Source: Pseudomonas sp. GV085
GTDB taxonomy: Bacteria > Pseudomonadota > Gammaproteobacteria > Pseudomonadales > Pseudomonadaceae
Assembly: GCF_003050925.1 (NCBI RefSeq)
Contig: NZ_QAOV01000013.1
Span: forward strand, 62,001 to 126,000
Length of the DNA stretch: 64,000 nucleotides
Direction: 5' to 3'
Positions 25,807 to 34,803 of the stretch are shown here, piece after piece (within the stretch, counting starts at the first letter, position 1; the number at the start of each line of letters is the position of its first letter). The notes under the pieces are model-generated. The model ran no database searches. It was not told where the DNA came from and was given only the letters and a program-made list of their open reading frames with translations. The position numbers were made by a program, and so were the translations under genes.

Positions 25807-25889
25807 GCTTGAATCTCCTGATGCTGGAAGGCCTACATGGGCCAGAGGACGCGATAGCGATCCTGCCGGTCATCGCGTTAGCCTTGATA

Positions 25890-25937
25890 TTGCAGTGCAC
25901 AAATCCGTTTGGCAATGATTTCTTGTGCAGCGCACAA
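25890..25937. promoter_or_regulatory. Two candidate PhaR operators
   Basis: TTGCAGTGCACAA (25890-25902) and TTGTGCAGCGCACAA (25923-25937) lie in the phaP/phbX divergent region. Their common core is TGCAGYGCA, and the second is a perfect inverted repeat TTGTGC-AGC-GCACAA. Known PhaR proteins bind TGC-rich palindromes. Confidence 0.5.
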
Positions 25938-26056
25938 AAAATTTTCTTCTCCTGCCTCTTTTCGCTATAGACTCCTAACATCGAACAGCCAGCCAAGCCC
26001 TGTTTATTAATGAGGCGCAGGCAGCTTCTTCTCATGCATCACGCCAGGAGATCACC

Positions 26057-28480
26057 ATGGGCCAGGAAGATATTATTGCATCGCAATATGAAAAAACCTC
26101 CTCTCAGCGCGGCCTGTTCGAACACCTGAGTCATCTGCAGCAGCTCAATACCCTGAACGTCCTTGATGCTTTGCGTCAGCGCCAGGAAAAAACCCTCGCG
26201 CCTCTGAAGCGGGGTCAGCTCAGACAACCCACGCCCACTGACTGGCAGGAATACTTCACCGACCTCGGCCAACGCAGCCTGCTGTTCTGGGACACCCTGC
26301 GCCAGCGCGGCGACAATACGCAGGCCCATGAATGCGCCGGGTATCCACTGCTGCTCAAGTTCGATCATGAAACCCTGATCGCCGGCTCCGATCTCCCGCG
26401 CCCGGTCAACTATTCACTGCTGCAAATCCTCCCCGGACCAGAGCAAAGAATCGACAGCAACGGCCAGCCGGTGATCATCATTGACCCACGCGGCGGCCAC
26501 GGCTCCGGAATCGGCGGCTTCAAACAGGATTCGGTATTAGGTGAAAGCCTCAGAGCCGGCCACCCCACCTATTTCATCTCTTTCAGTCACTCGCCACAGC
26601 CTGGGCAAACCCTGGCCGATATCGTCGAAGCCCAGGCCCGGTTCATCGAAGTCGTCAGCGCCCTTCACCCGGCCAACAGCAAGCCGATCATCATCGGTAA
26701 CTGCCAGGCCGGCTGGGCCTTGATGGGGCTGGCGGCAACACGGCCGGAACTACCGGGATTGATCATTATCAATGGTGCCCCCTTGTCATATTGGGCCGGT
26801 GTCAATGGACGCAATCCGATGCGCTACACCGGTGGCCTGCTGGGTGGCGGCTGGATGGCTCGCTTGGGCAGCGACCTGGGCAATGGCCGTTTCGACGGTA
26901 CCTGGCTGGTCAGCAATTTCGAAAACCTGGACCCGGCCAACACCTATTGGGGCAAGTACTACCAGTTGTTCAGCCAGGTCGACAGCGAGGCTGCGCGCTT
27001 CCTCGACTTCGAACGCTGGTGGGGCAGCCCGACCCTGCTCAATGGCGAAGAGATCGAGATGATTGTCGATGACCTTTTCATCGGCAACCAGTTGTCCGGC
27101 GGTCTCGGCCGCAAGAGCACCGGCATTGACCTGAAACGTATCGAAGCACCGGTGGTGGTGTTCTGTTCCTACGGAGACAACATCACCCCTCCCCAGCAGG
27201 CATTGAACTGGATCGCCGATGCCTATCCCAGCGATCTCGCTTTGCATGACGCAGGACGTACCATCGTCTACCTGCGGCACGCCAGCATCGGCCATTTAGG
27301 CATTTTTGTTTCCGGCAAGGTGGCGCGGCGCGAACACCGTGGGATGCTCGGCGCGGTCGAAGCCATCAAGGCGCTGCCGGCGGGACTGTATGAAATGCTG
27401 ATTGACGATCTGCCAACCTCCTCAGGCAGCGATGACATGCAATACCGAGTGCGTTTCGAATCAAGGCGAATCGCCGATATCCATGATGACGTCGAGCCGG
27501 CCCGTGATGACGATCGCGAATTCTCTCTGGTGGAGCGCGCCTCTGAAATCAACAGCGCGTTTTACGACGGGTTCATACGTCCGTGGCTGCGTCAGATCGT
27601 CAACGAGCCAATTGCCGAACTGTTGCGCAGGGCGCACCCCTTCCATCAGCAGCAAGTGCTATGGAGCAGCCTGAATCCGGCGCTGTGGTGGTTAGCCGGG
27701 ACCGCCTCCCAAGTGAGCAGCGATCGTCGTCCCGCACGCAAAGACAACCCGTTGCTGGCCTGGCAGGAGCTGTTCTCCAACCAGATGCAAGACGCCCTGA
27801 ATGCTTATCGCGATGTGCGTGACGCCACTCAGGAGCTGTGTTTTTACGGCATTTACGGCGCACTGAGTGCCTTCACCGGTAACAAGCCTGTGCGAAATCT
27901 CCAGGCACATGCCGACCAGCTGGACCAGGCCCTGATCGAACGCCTGCAGGATGCGCTGCCTCATGGCGGCCCTCTGGAAGCATTGGTGCGGATTCTGTTT
28001 TTGCTGGGCCGCGACAGCGACAAGGCGGGCAAGGAAAGCATCGAGAAGCTGATCCAGCAGGTGCACCTGCTGGTCCAGGATTACAGCAATGAGCCCACTG
28101 CCCTGCGCGAAGCCATCCGATTGCAGAACCTGCTGGTTTTCGCCCACCCGCAAGAAAGCTTGCGCAGCCTGCCTTTGTTGCTACCAGAGGCAAAGGAGCG
28201 CCAACAGGTCCTGACAGCCGTTGGGCAATTGATGCCTGAACTGCTGGCGACCGTTGGAGCTGAAGGCGAATTCTGGCGTGAACTGCACGCGCTGCTCGAA
28301 GTCCCCCTGCCGGGCTTCAGCCTGACCCAACCACCCGGTGAAACAGTTGTCATCGCGCAGGAGCCCCCTTCGCAGCCACCTGCAGCGCCGCAGATCACAC
28401 CGCCGCCCGCTCCTGCCAACGTAGTTAAAGCCCCGAAGCGCAAAGCGCGCAAAGGCACAACAGGCCCCAAGCCTCAATGA
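26057..28480 (+). CDS. phbX: DUF3141 protein PhbX, PHA-synthase-like alpha/beta hydrolase
   Basis: An 807-residue protein of the DUF3141 family found in PHB clusters (phbX of P. extremaustralis). Residues about 90-440 form an alpha/beta-hydrolase core like PHA synthase: the lipase-like box GNCQAGW places Cys216 as nucleophile, with Asp in CSYGDNITPP and His in ASIGHLG. A long helical C-terminal region (about 490-760) and a Pro/Ala-rich, basic tail follow. Its role is unsettled; depolymerase, synthase accessory or granule protein are all possible. CAGGAG precedes the ATG. Confidence 0.82.
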   Translation: MGQEDIIASQYEKTSSQRGLFEHLSHLQQLNTLNVLDALRQRQEKTLAPLKRGQLRQPTPTDWQEYFTDLGQRSLLFWDTLRQRGDNTQAHECAGYPLLLKFDHETLIAGSDLPRPVNYSLLQILPGPEQRIDSNGQPVIIIDPRGGHGSGIGGFKQDSVLGESLRAGHPTYFISFSHSPQPGQTLADIVEAQARFIEVVSALHPANSKPIIIGNCQAGWALMGLAATRPELPGLIIINGAPLSYWAGVNGRNPMRYTGGLLGGGWMARLGSDLGNGRFDGTWLVSNFENLDPANTYWGKYYQLFSQVDSEAARFLDFERWWGSPTLLNGEEIEMIVDDLFIGNQLSGGLGRKSTGIDLKRIEAPVVVFCSYGDNITPPQQALNWIADAYPSDLALHDAGRTIVYLRHASIGHLGIFVSGKVARREHRGMLGAVEAIKALPAGLYEMLIDDLPTSSGSDDMQYRVRFESRRIADIHDDVEPARDDDREFSLVERASEINSAFYDGFIRPWLRQIVNEPIAELLRRAHPFHQQQVLWSSLNPALWWLAGTASQVSSDRRPARKDNPLLAWQELFSNQMQDALNAYRDVRDATQELCFYGIYGALSAFTGNKPVRNLQAHADQLDQALIERLQDALPHGGPLEALVRILFLLGRDSDKAGKESIEKLIQQVHLLVQDYSNEPTALREAIRLQNLLVFAHPQESLRSLPLLLPEAKERQQVLTAVGQLMPELLATVGAEGEFWRELHALLEVPLPGFSLTQPPGETVVIAQEPPSQPPAAPQITPPPAPANVVKAPKRKARKGTTGPKPQ

Positions 28481-28494
28481 CCCTTCACAAGGGA

Positions 28495-29610
28495 TTAGCG
28501 GTGAATCCGTTCGGTGAAGCCTGCGACCTTATGATCTCTGGACAGACCGATGAGGTTCATGGATCGGACCCGCGCGACTTTTTCGACCACAGGCGACAAC
28601 TCGTCGGTTCGATACTGACCGGGGGTCATACCGAACCAACGGGTGCATGCCTTATGGAAGCTGCTGTGATCATGAAAACCGAGCAGGTAAGTCACATGCT
28701 TCATGTTGAAATGAGAATGGCGCAAATAGAAGTCAGCCATCTGCCGGCGCACATCGTTCAGGACGTCCTTGAATTGCGTGCCATCCTTCTCAAGGCCTCG
28801 TTGAAGCGTTCGCTTGCTGATATTCAGTGCCGCCGCAATCGATTCCATATCACATTGCCCTTGGCCTTGCCCCTGGCTCAAGCGCTCGGTAATCAGCGCG
28901 CGAATCCTGCCAACCATAGAGTAACCGGACAACAGGTCCAATTGAGCCTCGGCAAAACTGTCATGGAGTGTGGCCAACGCCTCGTTGGCCATGCTCAACG
29001 GACTCAGAAGCTCCTGGCCATCGAACAAGATGCTGTCATATGCCGCCCCGAAACTCAGCGGACAGCCAAAAAGCCGCTGATGCTCCGAAGTGTCTTCAGG
29101 TTCGGGATAAGTGAACTCCACACTCAACGGTTGCGGTGACTTGCCACCTGCCAGCCAATGGCAGAAACCCAGCAGCGAAGCCAAGGCTGCATCCGTGTAT
29201 TGCCGGGGTTTGACCGAGCCATGTTGCTGATGATCGAGACTGGCCAATCGGTAATGCTGCTGCTCCTTGACAAGGAAAAGGCTGAATCCGGTACCAATCA
29301 ACGGGCTGAAACGAACCAGACGTTCAAGCGCTCTTTTCAGATTCGAACTGGACATCATCGTGTAGCCCACGATCTGAAAACTACTGGGATGGAATTCCCC
29401 GTAGGCTTTCAAACCGATATTCAGATCATCCGAAGCCTGAACAGCCAAGTCCCAAAGACTATAGATAATGCTTCGCTCGCAGAATGCTCCTGGTTGACTC
29501 ACGAACCCGACATCCAGTCCCGCCTCCTGGCACAGACCGGCAAGATCCAGTCCTTGGGCCAGAAACGTATTCGCCAGCATGCTGGCATAACCCGAACTCA
29601 TTCTATACAT
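28495..29610 (-). CDS. phbR: AraC-family activator of PHB genes (PhbR-like)
   Basis: A 371-residue AraC/XylS regulator with an Arabinose_bd-type N-domain (about 18-205, FHPSSFQIVGYTMMSSSNLKRALERL) and C-terminal double helix-turn-helix (about 235-330, SIAAALNISKRTLQRGLEKD and VTYLLGFHDHSSFHKACTRW). GAGG before the ATG at 29610 decides the start. It is divergent from phaB. The same order, phbR divergent from phbBAC, is known from Pseudomonas sp. 61-3, where PhbR activates the operon. Confidence 0.88.
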   Translation of the reverse strand: MYRMSSGYASMLANTFLAQGLDLAGLCQEAGLDVGFVSQPGAFCERSIIYSLWDLAVQASDDLNIGLKAYGEFHPSSFQIVGYTMMSSSNLKRALERLVRFSPLIGTGFSLFLVKEQQHYRLASLDHQQHGSVKPRQYTDAALASLLGFCHWLAGGKSPQPLSVEFTYPEPEDTSEHQRLFGCPLSFGAAYDSILFDGQELLSPLSMANEALATLHDSFAEAQLDLLSGYSMVGRIRALITERLSQGQGQGQCDMESIAAALNISKRTLQRGLEKDGTQFKDVLNDVRRQMADFYLRHSHFNMKHVTYLLGFHDHSSFHKACTRWFGMTPGQYRTDELSPVVEKVARVRSMNLIGLSRDHKVAGFTERIHR

Positions 29611-29854
29611 GGCGTCCTCATTGACCAATGGAACCGAACGTCCTGTCCGGAGCCGATACTGACATGCACTGAACATATTTCAACAGTGTTTCAGGAATAT
29701 TAACTATCCATTGAGTTTTAAGAGTTGATCCAAGTATGGGTGCTCCTCATTTTTTTGCCAGCAGGCCAAAACACCCGCGTGGCACCGATGGACAGGAGAA
29801 CGTCACCTTCAAACACTTCCGCACGGCCCGTCGATATCGAACAATCTTCTCTCC

Positions 29855-29863
29855 TGCAGCGCA
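29855..29863. promoter_or_regulatory. TGCAGCGCA site before phaB
   Basis: The 9-base core of the phaP-side operator recurs 19 bases before the phaB ATG, near its ribosome binding site. The flanks are not palindromic here, so it is a weaker candidate for PhaR binding. Confidence 0.35.
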
Positions 29864-29881
29864 AAAAAATGGAGTAGATGT

Positions 29882-30628
29882 ATGGAATCGCGTAGTCGCA
29901 TTGCTTTGGTAACGGGTGGTATGGGCGGTATCGGTACGGCAATCAGCCAACGTCTATACAAGGAAGGATTCAAGGTAATCGTAGGCTGCAGCTCCGATTC
30001 CAGCCGCAAGAACGACTGGCGCGCCAGCCAACTGGAGGCGGGTTACGAGTTCGAGTTCATCTATGGCGACGTCACCGATTGGGAGTCAACCCGCAAGGCT
30101 TTCGAGATGGCCCGTGAACAATTCGGCCCGATCGATGTGCTGGTCAACAACGCCGGCATCACCCGCGACGCGTCTTTTCGCAAGCTCACCCCGGAAGACT
30201 GGAACAGCGTGATCGGGACCAACCTGACGGGCTTGTTCAACACCACCAAGCAGGTCATTGAAGGCATGTTGTCCAAAGGCTGGGGGCGGATCATCAACAT
30301 CTCCTCGATCAACGGTCAACGTGGCCAGTTCGGCCAGACCAACTACTCCGCCGCCAAGGCTGGCATCCATGGTTTCACCATGGCACTGGCCCGGGAAGTC
30401 TCCGGCAAGGGCGTGACCGTCAATACCGTATCCCCAGGCTACATCCAGACCTCCATGACCGCGGCAATTCGCCCGGACATTCTGGAAGGCATGATCGCAG
30501 CAACTCCGGTTGGTCGCCTTGGCCAACCCGAAGAGATCGCCTCAATCGTGGCCTGGCTGGCTTCCGATGAGTCCGCCTACAGCACCGGTGCCGATTTCTC
30601 GGTAAACGGCGGCATGAACATGCAATAA
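29882..30628 (+). CDS. phaB: Acetoacetyl-CoA reductase
   Basis: It reduces acetoacetyl-CoA to (R)-3-hydroxybutyryl-CoA with NADPH, the second step of PHB synthesis. The 248-residue SDR has GGMGGIG (12-18), NNAGITRDA, ISSINGQRGQFGQTNYSAAK with catalytic Ser, Tyr and Lys, and the PhaB-typical C-terminus SVNGGMNMQ. GGAG lies eight bases before the ATG. It is the first gene of phaB-phaA-phaC. Confidence 0.95.
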   Translation: MESRSRIALVTGGMGGIGTAISQRLYKEGFKVIVGCSSDSSRKNDWRASQLEAGYEFEFIYGDVTDWESTRKAFEMAREQFGPIDVLVNNAGITRDASFRKLTPEDWNSVIGTNLTGLFNTTKQVIEGMLSKGWGRIINISSINGQRGQFGQTNYSAAKAGIHGFTMALAREVSGKGVTVNTVSPGYIQTSMTAAIRPDILEGMIAATPVGRLGQPEEIASIVAWLASDESAYSTGADFSVNGGMNMQ

Positions 30629-30693
30629 CCCCCGATCAGGGCAGGAATGCCCTGGTTTGCTCGACGAATTTTGTCTTTTCGATGAGGTCACGC

Positions 30694-31872
30694 ATGAACG
30701 AAGTCGTAATCGTTGCCGCTACTCGTACCGCCATTGGCAGCTTCCAGGGTGCTCTATCTGCAATTCCCGCAACCGAACTGGGTGCCGCAGTGATTCGTCG
30801 CTTGCTGGAGCAGACGGGTATCGATGCTGCTCAAATTGATGAAGTGATTCTCGGCCAGGTTCTCACTGCCGGCGCTGGGCAGAACCCGGCACGCCAGACC
30901 GCGATCAAGGCTGGCTTGCCACACACCACGCCTGCCCTGACCTTGAACAAGGTCTGCGGCTCTGGTCTCAAGGCGGTCCATCTTGCCGTCCAGGCAATCC
31001 GTTGCGGCGACGCGGAACTGGTCATCGCTGGCGGTCAGGAAAACATGAGTCTGGCCCCCTATGTTCTGCCCAAGGCACGCACCGGCTTGCGTATGGGCCA
31101 TGCGCAACTGCAAGACAGCATGATCCAGGATGGCCTGTGGGACGCCTTCAACGACTACCACATGGGTATCACCGCCGAGAATCTGGCGCAGAAGTACGAG
31201 ATCTCTCGTGAAGCACAGGATGCCTTCTCTGCCGCCTCGCAACAGAAGGCCGCCGCAGCCATTGAGGGCGGGCGCTTCCAGAGCGAAATCACCCCGATCC
31301 TGATTCCTCAGCGCAAGGGCGAACCGCTGGTCTTCGACACCGACGAACAGCCGCGTATCGACAGCACTGCGCAAGCGTTGGCGAAACTCAAACCGGCATT
31401 CCAGAAAGACGGCAGCGTGACCGCCGGCAACGCTTCGACCCTCAACGATGGTGCGGCCGTGCTGTTGCTGGCCAGCGCCGCTAAAGCACAAGCGCTGGGC
31501 CTTCCGGTACTGGCACGAATCAAAGCCTATGCCAGCGCCGGCGTGGACCCGTCGATCATGGGCATCGGCCCAGTCCCGGCTACACGTCTGACTCTGCAAA
31601 AGGCCGGCTGGAGTGTCGAGGACCTGGACCTGATTGAAGCCAATGAAGCCTTCGCCGCCCAGGCGCTGGCAGTTGGTAAAGAGCTGGGTTGGGACACCAG
31701 CAAGGTCAACGTCAACGGCGGCGCAATCGCCCTTGGCCATCCGATCGGCGCGTCGGGTGCACGGATTCTGGTGTCGCTGGTACACGAACTGATCCGTCGC
31801 GACGGCAAGAAGGGGCTGGCCACTTTGTGCATCGGCGGCGGACAAGGCGTCGGCCTGGCTATCGAGCGCTAA
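30694..31872 (+). CDS. phaA: Acetyl-CoA acetyltransferase (beta-ketothiolase)
   Basis: It condenses two acetyl-CoA to acetoacetyl-CoA, the first step of PHB synthesis. The 392-residue thiolase has the acylated Cys88 (NKVCGSGLKAV), GHPIGASGARI with the catalytic His near 348, and CIGGGQGVG with the second Cys near 378. GAGG stands before the ATG at 30694; an ATG four codons upstream was rejected. It sits 65 bases after phaB. Confidence 0.96.
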   Translation: MNEVVIVAATRTAIGSFQGALSAIPATELGAAVIRRLLEQTGIDAAQIDEVILGQVLTAGAGQNPARQTAIKAGLPHTTPALTLNKVCGSGLKAVHLAVQAIRCGDAELVIAGGQENMSLAPYVLPKARTGLRMGHAQLQDSMIQDGLWDAFNDYHMGITAENLAQKYEISREAQDAFSAASQQKAAAAIEGGRFQSEITPILIPQRKGEPLVFDTDEQPRIDSTAQALAKLKPAFQKDGSVTAGNASTLNDGAAVLLLASAAKAQALGLPVLARIKAYASAGVDPSIMGIGPVPATRLTLQKAGWSVEDLDLIEANEAFAAQALAVGKELGWDTSKVNVNGGAIALGHPIGASGARILVSLVHELIRRDGKKGLATLCIGGGQGVGLAIER

Positions 31873-32044
31873 CCAACGGCATCCGGGTAGCCCATGCGCG
31901 GACTTGGGACCCTTGTTCCGCGCATCAGATTGGCGTCAGGTTGGCGTCAGACAACGCTGCCCGCATTCCTGCCGTCGCTACGCCGGAGTCCGGCAAAGCG
32001 CGGCTTTTTTTCTGCCCGGCTCATCTGTATGGGCAAGGAACTTT

Positions 32045-33748
32045 ATGGACAACAACGCGCATACATTCAAAACCTATTGGTCAGGCCAGGTTCCGTTCAT
32101 CGCTTCCTTTGCAGTGCAACAATTACGCCTATGGGTCAGCACCAATCCGTGGTTTTCCGGGCATGAGCACGGCGCCTGGTTCGAGTTACCTCGCGAAACC
32201 CTGGACAGCCTTCAAGCGGACTACCAGGTTCAATGGGGCCAACTCGGCCAAAAACTGCTGACCGGCCAACCCTTCAGCTTCGATGATCGACGCTTCTCCA
32301 GCGGCAACTGGAGCGAGCCACTGTTCGGCTCCCTTGCTGCGTTTTACCTGCTCAATTCCAGCTTTCTTCTGAAGCTGCTCGACAAGCTGCTGATCGACGA
32401 AAAAAAACCGCGCCAACGCCTGCGCTATCTGGTGGAGCAAGCCATTGCCGCCAGTGCGCCAAGCAATTTCCTGGTCAGTAACCCCGATGCGCTTCAGCGT
32501 GTGGTTGAGACTCAAGGTGCCAGCCTGCTCACAGGTATGCAGCATCTGGCCAGCGACATGAACGAAGGCAAAATGCGCCAGTGTGATAGCGGCGCCTTCA
32601 AGGTTGGCGTCGATCTGGCCAACACCCCCGGCGAGATCGTCTTTGAGAATCACCTATTCCAGCTGATTCAGTACTACCCGCAAAGCGAAACCCAGTACCG
32701 ACACCCGGTATTCGTCGTACCTCCCTCGATCAACAAGTACTACATCCTCGATCTGCGCCCGGACAACTCGATGGTCCGCCACCTGCTGGAACAGGGACAT
32801 CCCGTATTCCTGATGTCCTGGCGCAACTTTGACGAGGAACACGCTGGCACCACCTGGGATGACCTGATTGAGCACGGGGTAATCGACGCCTTGCAGGTGA
32901 CCCGCGATATCAGTGGCGAGCAGCGACTCAATTGCGTGGGCTTCTGTATCGGCGGCACCCTGCTGAGCACGGCGCTGGCAGTACTTGCTGCACGCGGCGA
33001 CAGAGAGATCGCCAGCGTGAGCCTGTTCACCACGTTCCTTGACTACCTGGATACCGGCCCCATCGACATATTCGTCGACGAAGAACTGGTGGCCTATCGA
33101 GAGCGCACCATCGGCGGCATGAATGGTCCCATCGGTCTGTTTCGCGGTGAGGACATGGGCAATACCTTTTCCCTACTGCGCCCCAACGAGCTGTGGTGGA
33201 ACTACAACGTCGACAAATACCTCAAGGGGCAGAAGCCGATCCCGCTTGATCTGCTGTTCTGGAACAACGACAGCACCAACCTTCCGGGGCCGATGTACTG
33301 CTGGTATCTGCGCCACACCTATCTGCAGAACGATTTGAAATCAGGCGAGCTGGAGTGCTGTGGGGTCAAGCTTGATTTGCGTGCAATTGACGCTCCCGCT
33401 TACATCCTCGCAACCCATGACGATCACATCGTGCCCTGGAAAAGCGCCTACGCCAGCACCAACCTGCTCTCCGGGACCAAGCGTTTTGTATTAGGAGCTT
33501 CAGGGCATATCGCCGGCGTCATCAATCCACCGGCCAAGCAGAAGCGCCATTACTGGACCAATAATCGAGTCACGAAAAACCCGGAAACCTGGTTCAAGAA
33601 TGCTGAGCAGCAGCCCGGTAGCTGGTGGAATGATTGGTTCAACTGGCTGGCGGGACATTCCGGCGAGCGCCAACCAGCGGTTGCGCACATAGGGAATGAC
33701 AAATTCCCGCCGCTGGAGCCGGCGCCAGGCAGTTATGTAAAGCAATGA
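32045..33748 (+). CDS. phaC: Class I poly(3-hydroxyalkanoate) synthase
   Basis: It polymerises 3-hydroxybutyryl-CoA into PHB on granules. The 567-residue protein has the synthase N-domain, then the alpha/beta-hydrolase core with GFCIGG (Cys301 nucleophile), THDDHIVPW (Asp) and GASGHIAG (His). Length and context with phaA and phaB show the short-chain class I type, not the class II PhaC1/PhaC2 of typical Pseudomonas mcl-PHA. AAGGAA precedes the ATG; the open frame extends upstream to 31904 but that part is low-complexity leader. The leader contains a tandem TTGGCGTCAG repeat (31930-31950). Confidence 0.95.
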   Translation: MDNNAHTFKTYWSGQVPFIASFAVQQLRLWVSTNPWFSGHEHGAWFELPRETLDSLQADYQVQWGQLGQKLLTGQPFSFDDRRFSSGNWSEPLFGSLAAFYLLNSSFLLKLLDKLLIDEKKPRQRLRYLVEQAIAASAPSNFLVSNPDALQRVVETQGASLLTGMQHLASDMNEGKMRQCDSGAFKVGVDLANTPGEIVFENHLFQLIQYYPQSETQYRHPVFVVPPSINKYYILDLRPDNSMVRHLLEQGHPVFLMSWRNFDEEHAGTTWDDLIEHGVIDALQVTRDISGEQRLNCVGFCIGGTLLSTALAVLAARGDREIASVSLFTTFLDYLDTGPIDIFVDEELVAYRERTIGGMNGPIGLFRGEDMGNTFSLLRPNELWWNYNVDKYLKGQKPIPLDLLFWNNDSTNLPGPMYCWYLRHTYLQNDLKSGELECCGVKLDLRAIDAPAYILATHDDHIVPWKSAYASTNLLSGTKRFVLGASGHIAGVINPPAKQKRHYWTNNRVTKNPETWFKNAEQQPGSWWNDWFNWLAGHSGERQPAVAHIGNDKFPPLEPAPGSYVKQ

Positions 33749-33761
33749 AAGCCTGAAATTC

Positions 33762-33787
33762 CCTGCTGCATGACTTCATGCAGCAGG
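33762..33787. terminator. Palindromic hairpin after phaC
   Basis: CCTGCTGCATGA and TCATGCAGCAGG form a 12-bp stem with almost no loop. No U-tract follows. It may protect the phaBAC mRNA end or slow read-through into the next small gene. Confidence 0.4.
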
Positions 33788-33829
33788 TCAACTGCGGATC
33801 ATTTGTTTCGGTACAAGGAGAGAGGCCCC

Positions 33830-34096
33830 ATGAGCACCGCGTTGCGCATCAACGAAGCACTTTTGATTGCCGGCCACGCATTCGAACCTTTTCAATGCGT
33901 CGCCTGGGCTGCGCAAGGCGGTAATGGTGAACTCAGTCTGACTGTCATCGACCGGGCCAGCACTCACATTTGTCGCAAACAGGTTCCAAGCAGTGCCTAT
34001 TCCGACCCGGCGCAGCTGGAAAGCCTGCTGGAAGAGGTGCGCGCCGAGTTAAGCCAGGAGGGCTACAAGCTACAATCCTGGACAATGCCAGAGTAA
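33830..34096 (+). CDS. Small hypothetical protein after phaC
   Basis: An 88-residue soluble protein starting MSTALRINEALLIAGHAFEP. AAGGAG lies about ten bases before the ATG. No domain is recognised. Its position 81 bases after phaC suggests co-transcription, but a PHB role is only inference. The cysteine pair (C23, C46) and the acidic C-terminal helix (AQLESLLEEVRAELSQ) are the only notable features. Confidence 0.65.
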   Translation: MSTALRINEALLIAGHAFEPFQCVAWAAQGGNGELSLTVIDRASTHICRKQVPSSAYSDPAQLESLLEEVRAELSQEGYKLQSWTMPE

Positions 34097-34118
34097 GCAT
34101 TCTCGCGGATCGCTACCG

Positions 34119-34259
34119 GTGATCCGCCTGATACTCCATCTCAAGATCATCGAAGGCAGCCTCATACACCTGGTGTTGGAATCAGCCAGTGGTGCAGAGG
34201 GCTATGCCTTGGACTTACGCGATGCGGGGATCATTGCTGAAATACAGCGCGTCGAATGA
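34119..34259 (+). CDS. Possible 46-residue ORF or gene fragment
   Basis: A GTG-started frame reads MIRLILHLKIIEGSLIHLVL and then SASGAEGYALDLRDAGIIAE to a TGA. The composition looks protein-like, but no ribosome binding site is evident and no family is recognised. It may be the fossil 3' end of a gene at the island border. Confidence 0.25.
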   Translation: MIRLILHLKIIEGSLIHLVLESASGAEGYALDLRDAGIIAEIQRVE

Positions 34260-34365
34260 TGTACACCGCTTGGAAACTGTCGAAAAATCAGCCTTTGGTC
34301 GCAAAACGCTGAGCCGCCCAAGGTATGGGCCAAAGCATGGGCTGAATTTTTCAGAACCGCAGATA

Positions 34366-34391
34366 CGAAAAAGCCCCGAATAATCGGGGCT
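34366..34391 (-). terminator. Terminator of tRNA-Ser
   Basis: On the minus strand AGCCCCGA, loop TTAT, TCGGGGCT is followed by TTTTTC, 15 bases beyond the tRNA 3' end. Confidence 0.88.
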
Positions 34392-34405
34392 CTAACGTTT
34401 AAATG

Positions 34406-34495
34406 TGGCGGTGAAGGAGAGATTCGAACTCTCGATACAGTTTCCTGTATACACACTTTCCAGGCGTGCTCCTTAAGCCACTCGGACACTTCACC
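34406..34495 (-). tRNA. tRNA-Ser (GGA)
   Basis: The minus strand folds as a class II tRNA of 90 nt: acceptor GGTGAAG/CTTCACC, discriminator G, encoded CCA, T-loop GAGTTCGAATCTC, a long variable arm typical of Ser, and anticodon GGA in CTGGAAA. It reads UCC/UCU codons. The 3' end faces the PHB region, the usual side for island integration. Confidence 0.95.
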
Positions 34496-34803
34496 GTATC
34501 TCTTCAAACAAGTTCTGTCTGTCGAGGCGCGCTAATGTAGTCGAAAGCTTTTCCGATGGCAAACATTTTTTTCAGAATTTTCATGCGGTTAACGCGATTC
34601 AGCATTTCCGGTCGCTCGTGGCCATGGCAAACCGGCCAATCTCCGGCTTCGTGCCCTCTTCTATATAGAGGGGAATGCGCGGCAGGCACGGCGGGCTGCG
34701 CCTGGCGGGCAGGCAAAGGGTGACTGGCGGGTCAGTCACGGCGCTTTACCTGGCCTGCGGCGGTGGGTAACGTCTGCCCAACTTTATTGAAAGGAATAGC
34801 GTC
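34496..34803 (-). promoter_or_regulatory. Gene-free stretch with tRNA-Ser promoter
   Basis: On the minus strand TTGCCA (34562-34557), a 17-base spacer and TACATT (34539-34534) form a good sigma-70 promoter about 30 bases before the tRNA. The rest of the stretch, up to the crotonase ribosome binding site AAGGAA, holds no gene I can support. Confidence 0.65.

Noticed and set aside
31904..32044. N-terminal extension of PhaC
   Set aside because: The extension is unlike any PHA synthase and the ATG at 32045 has a good ribosome binding site.
34504..34716. 70-residue leftward ORF upstream of tRNA-Ser
   Set aside because: It covers the tRNA promoter and has random-looking composition.
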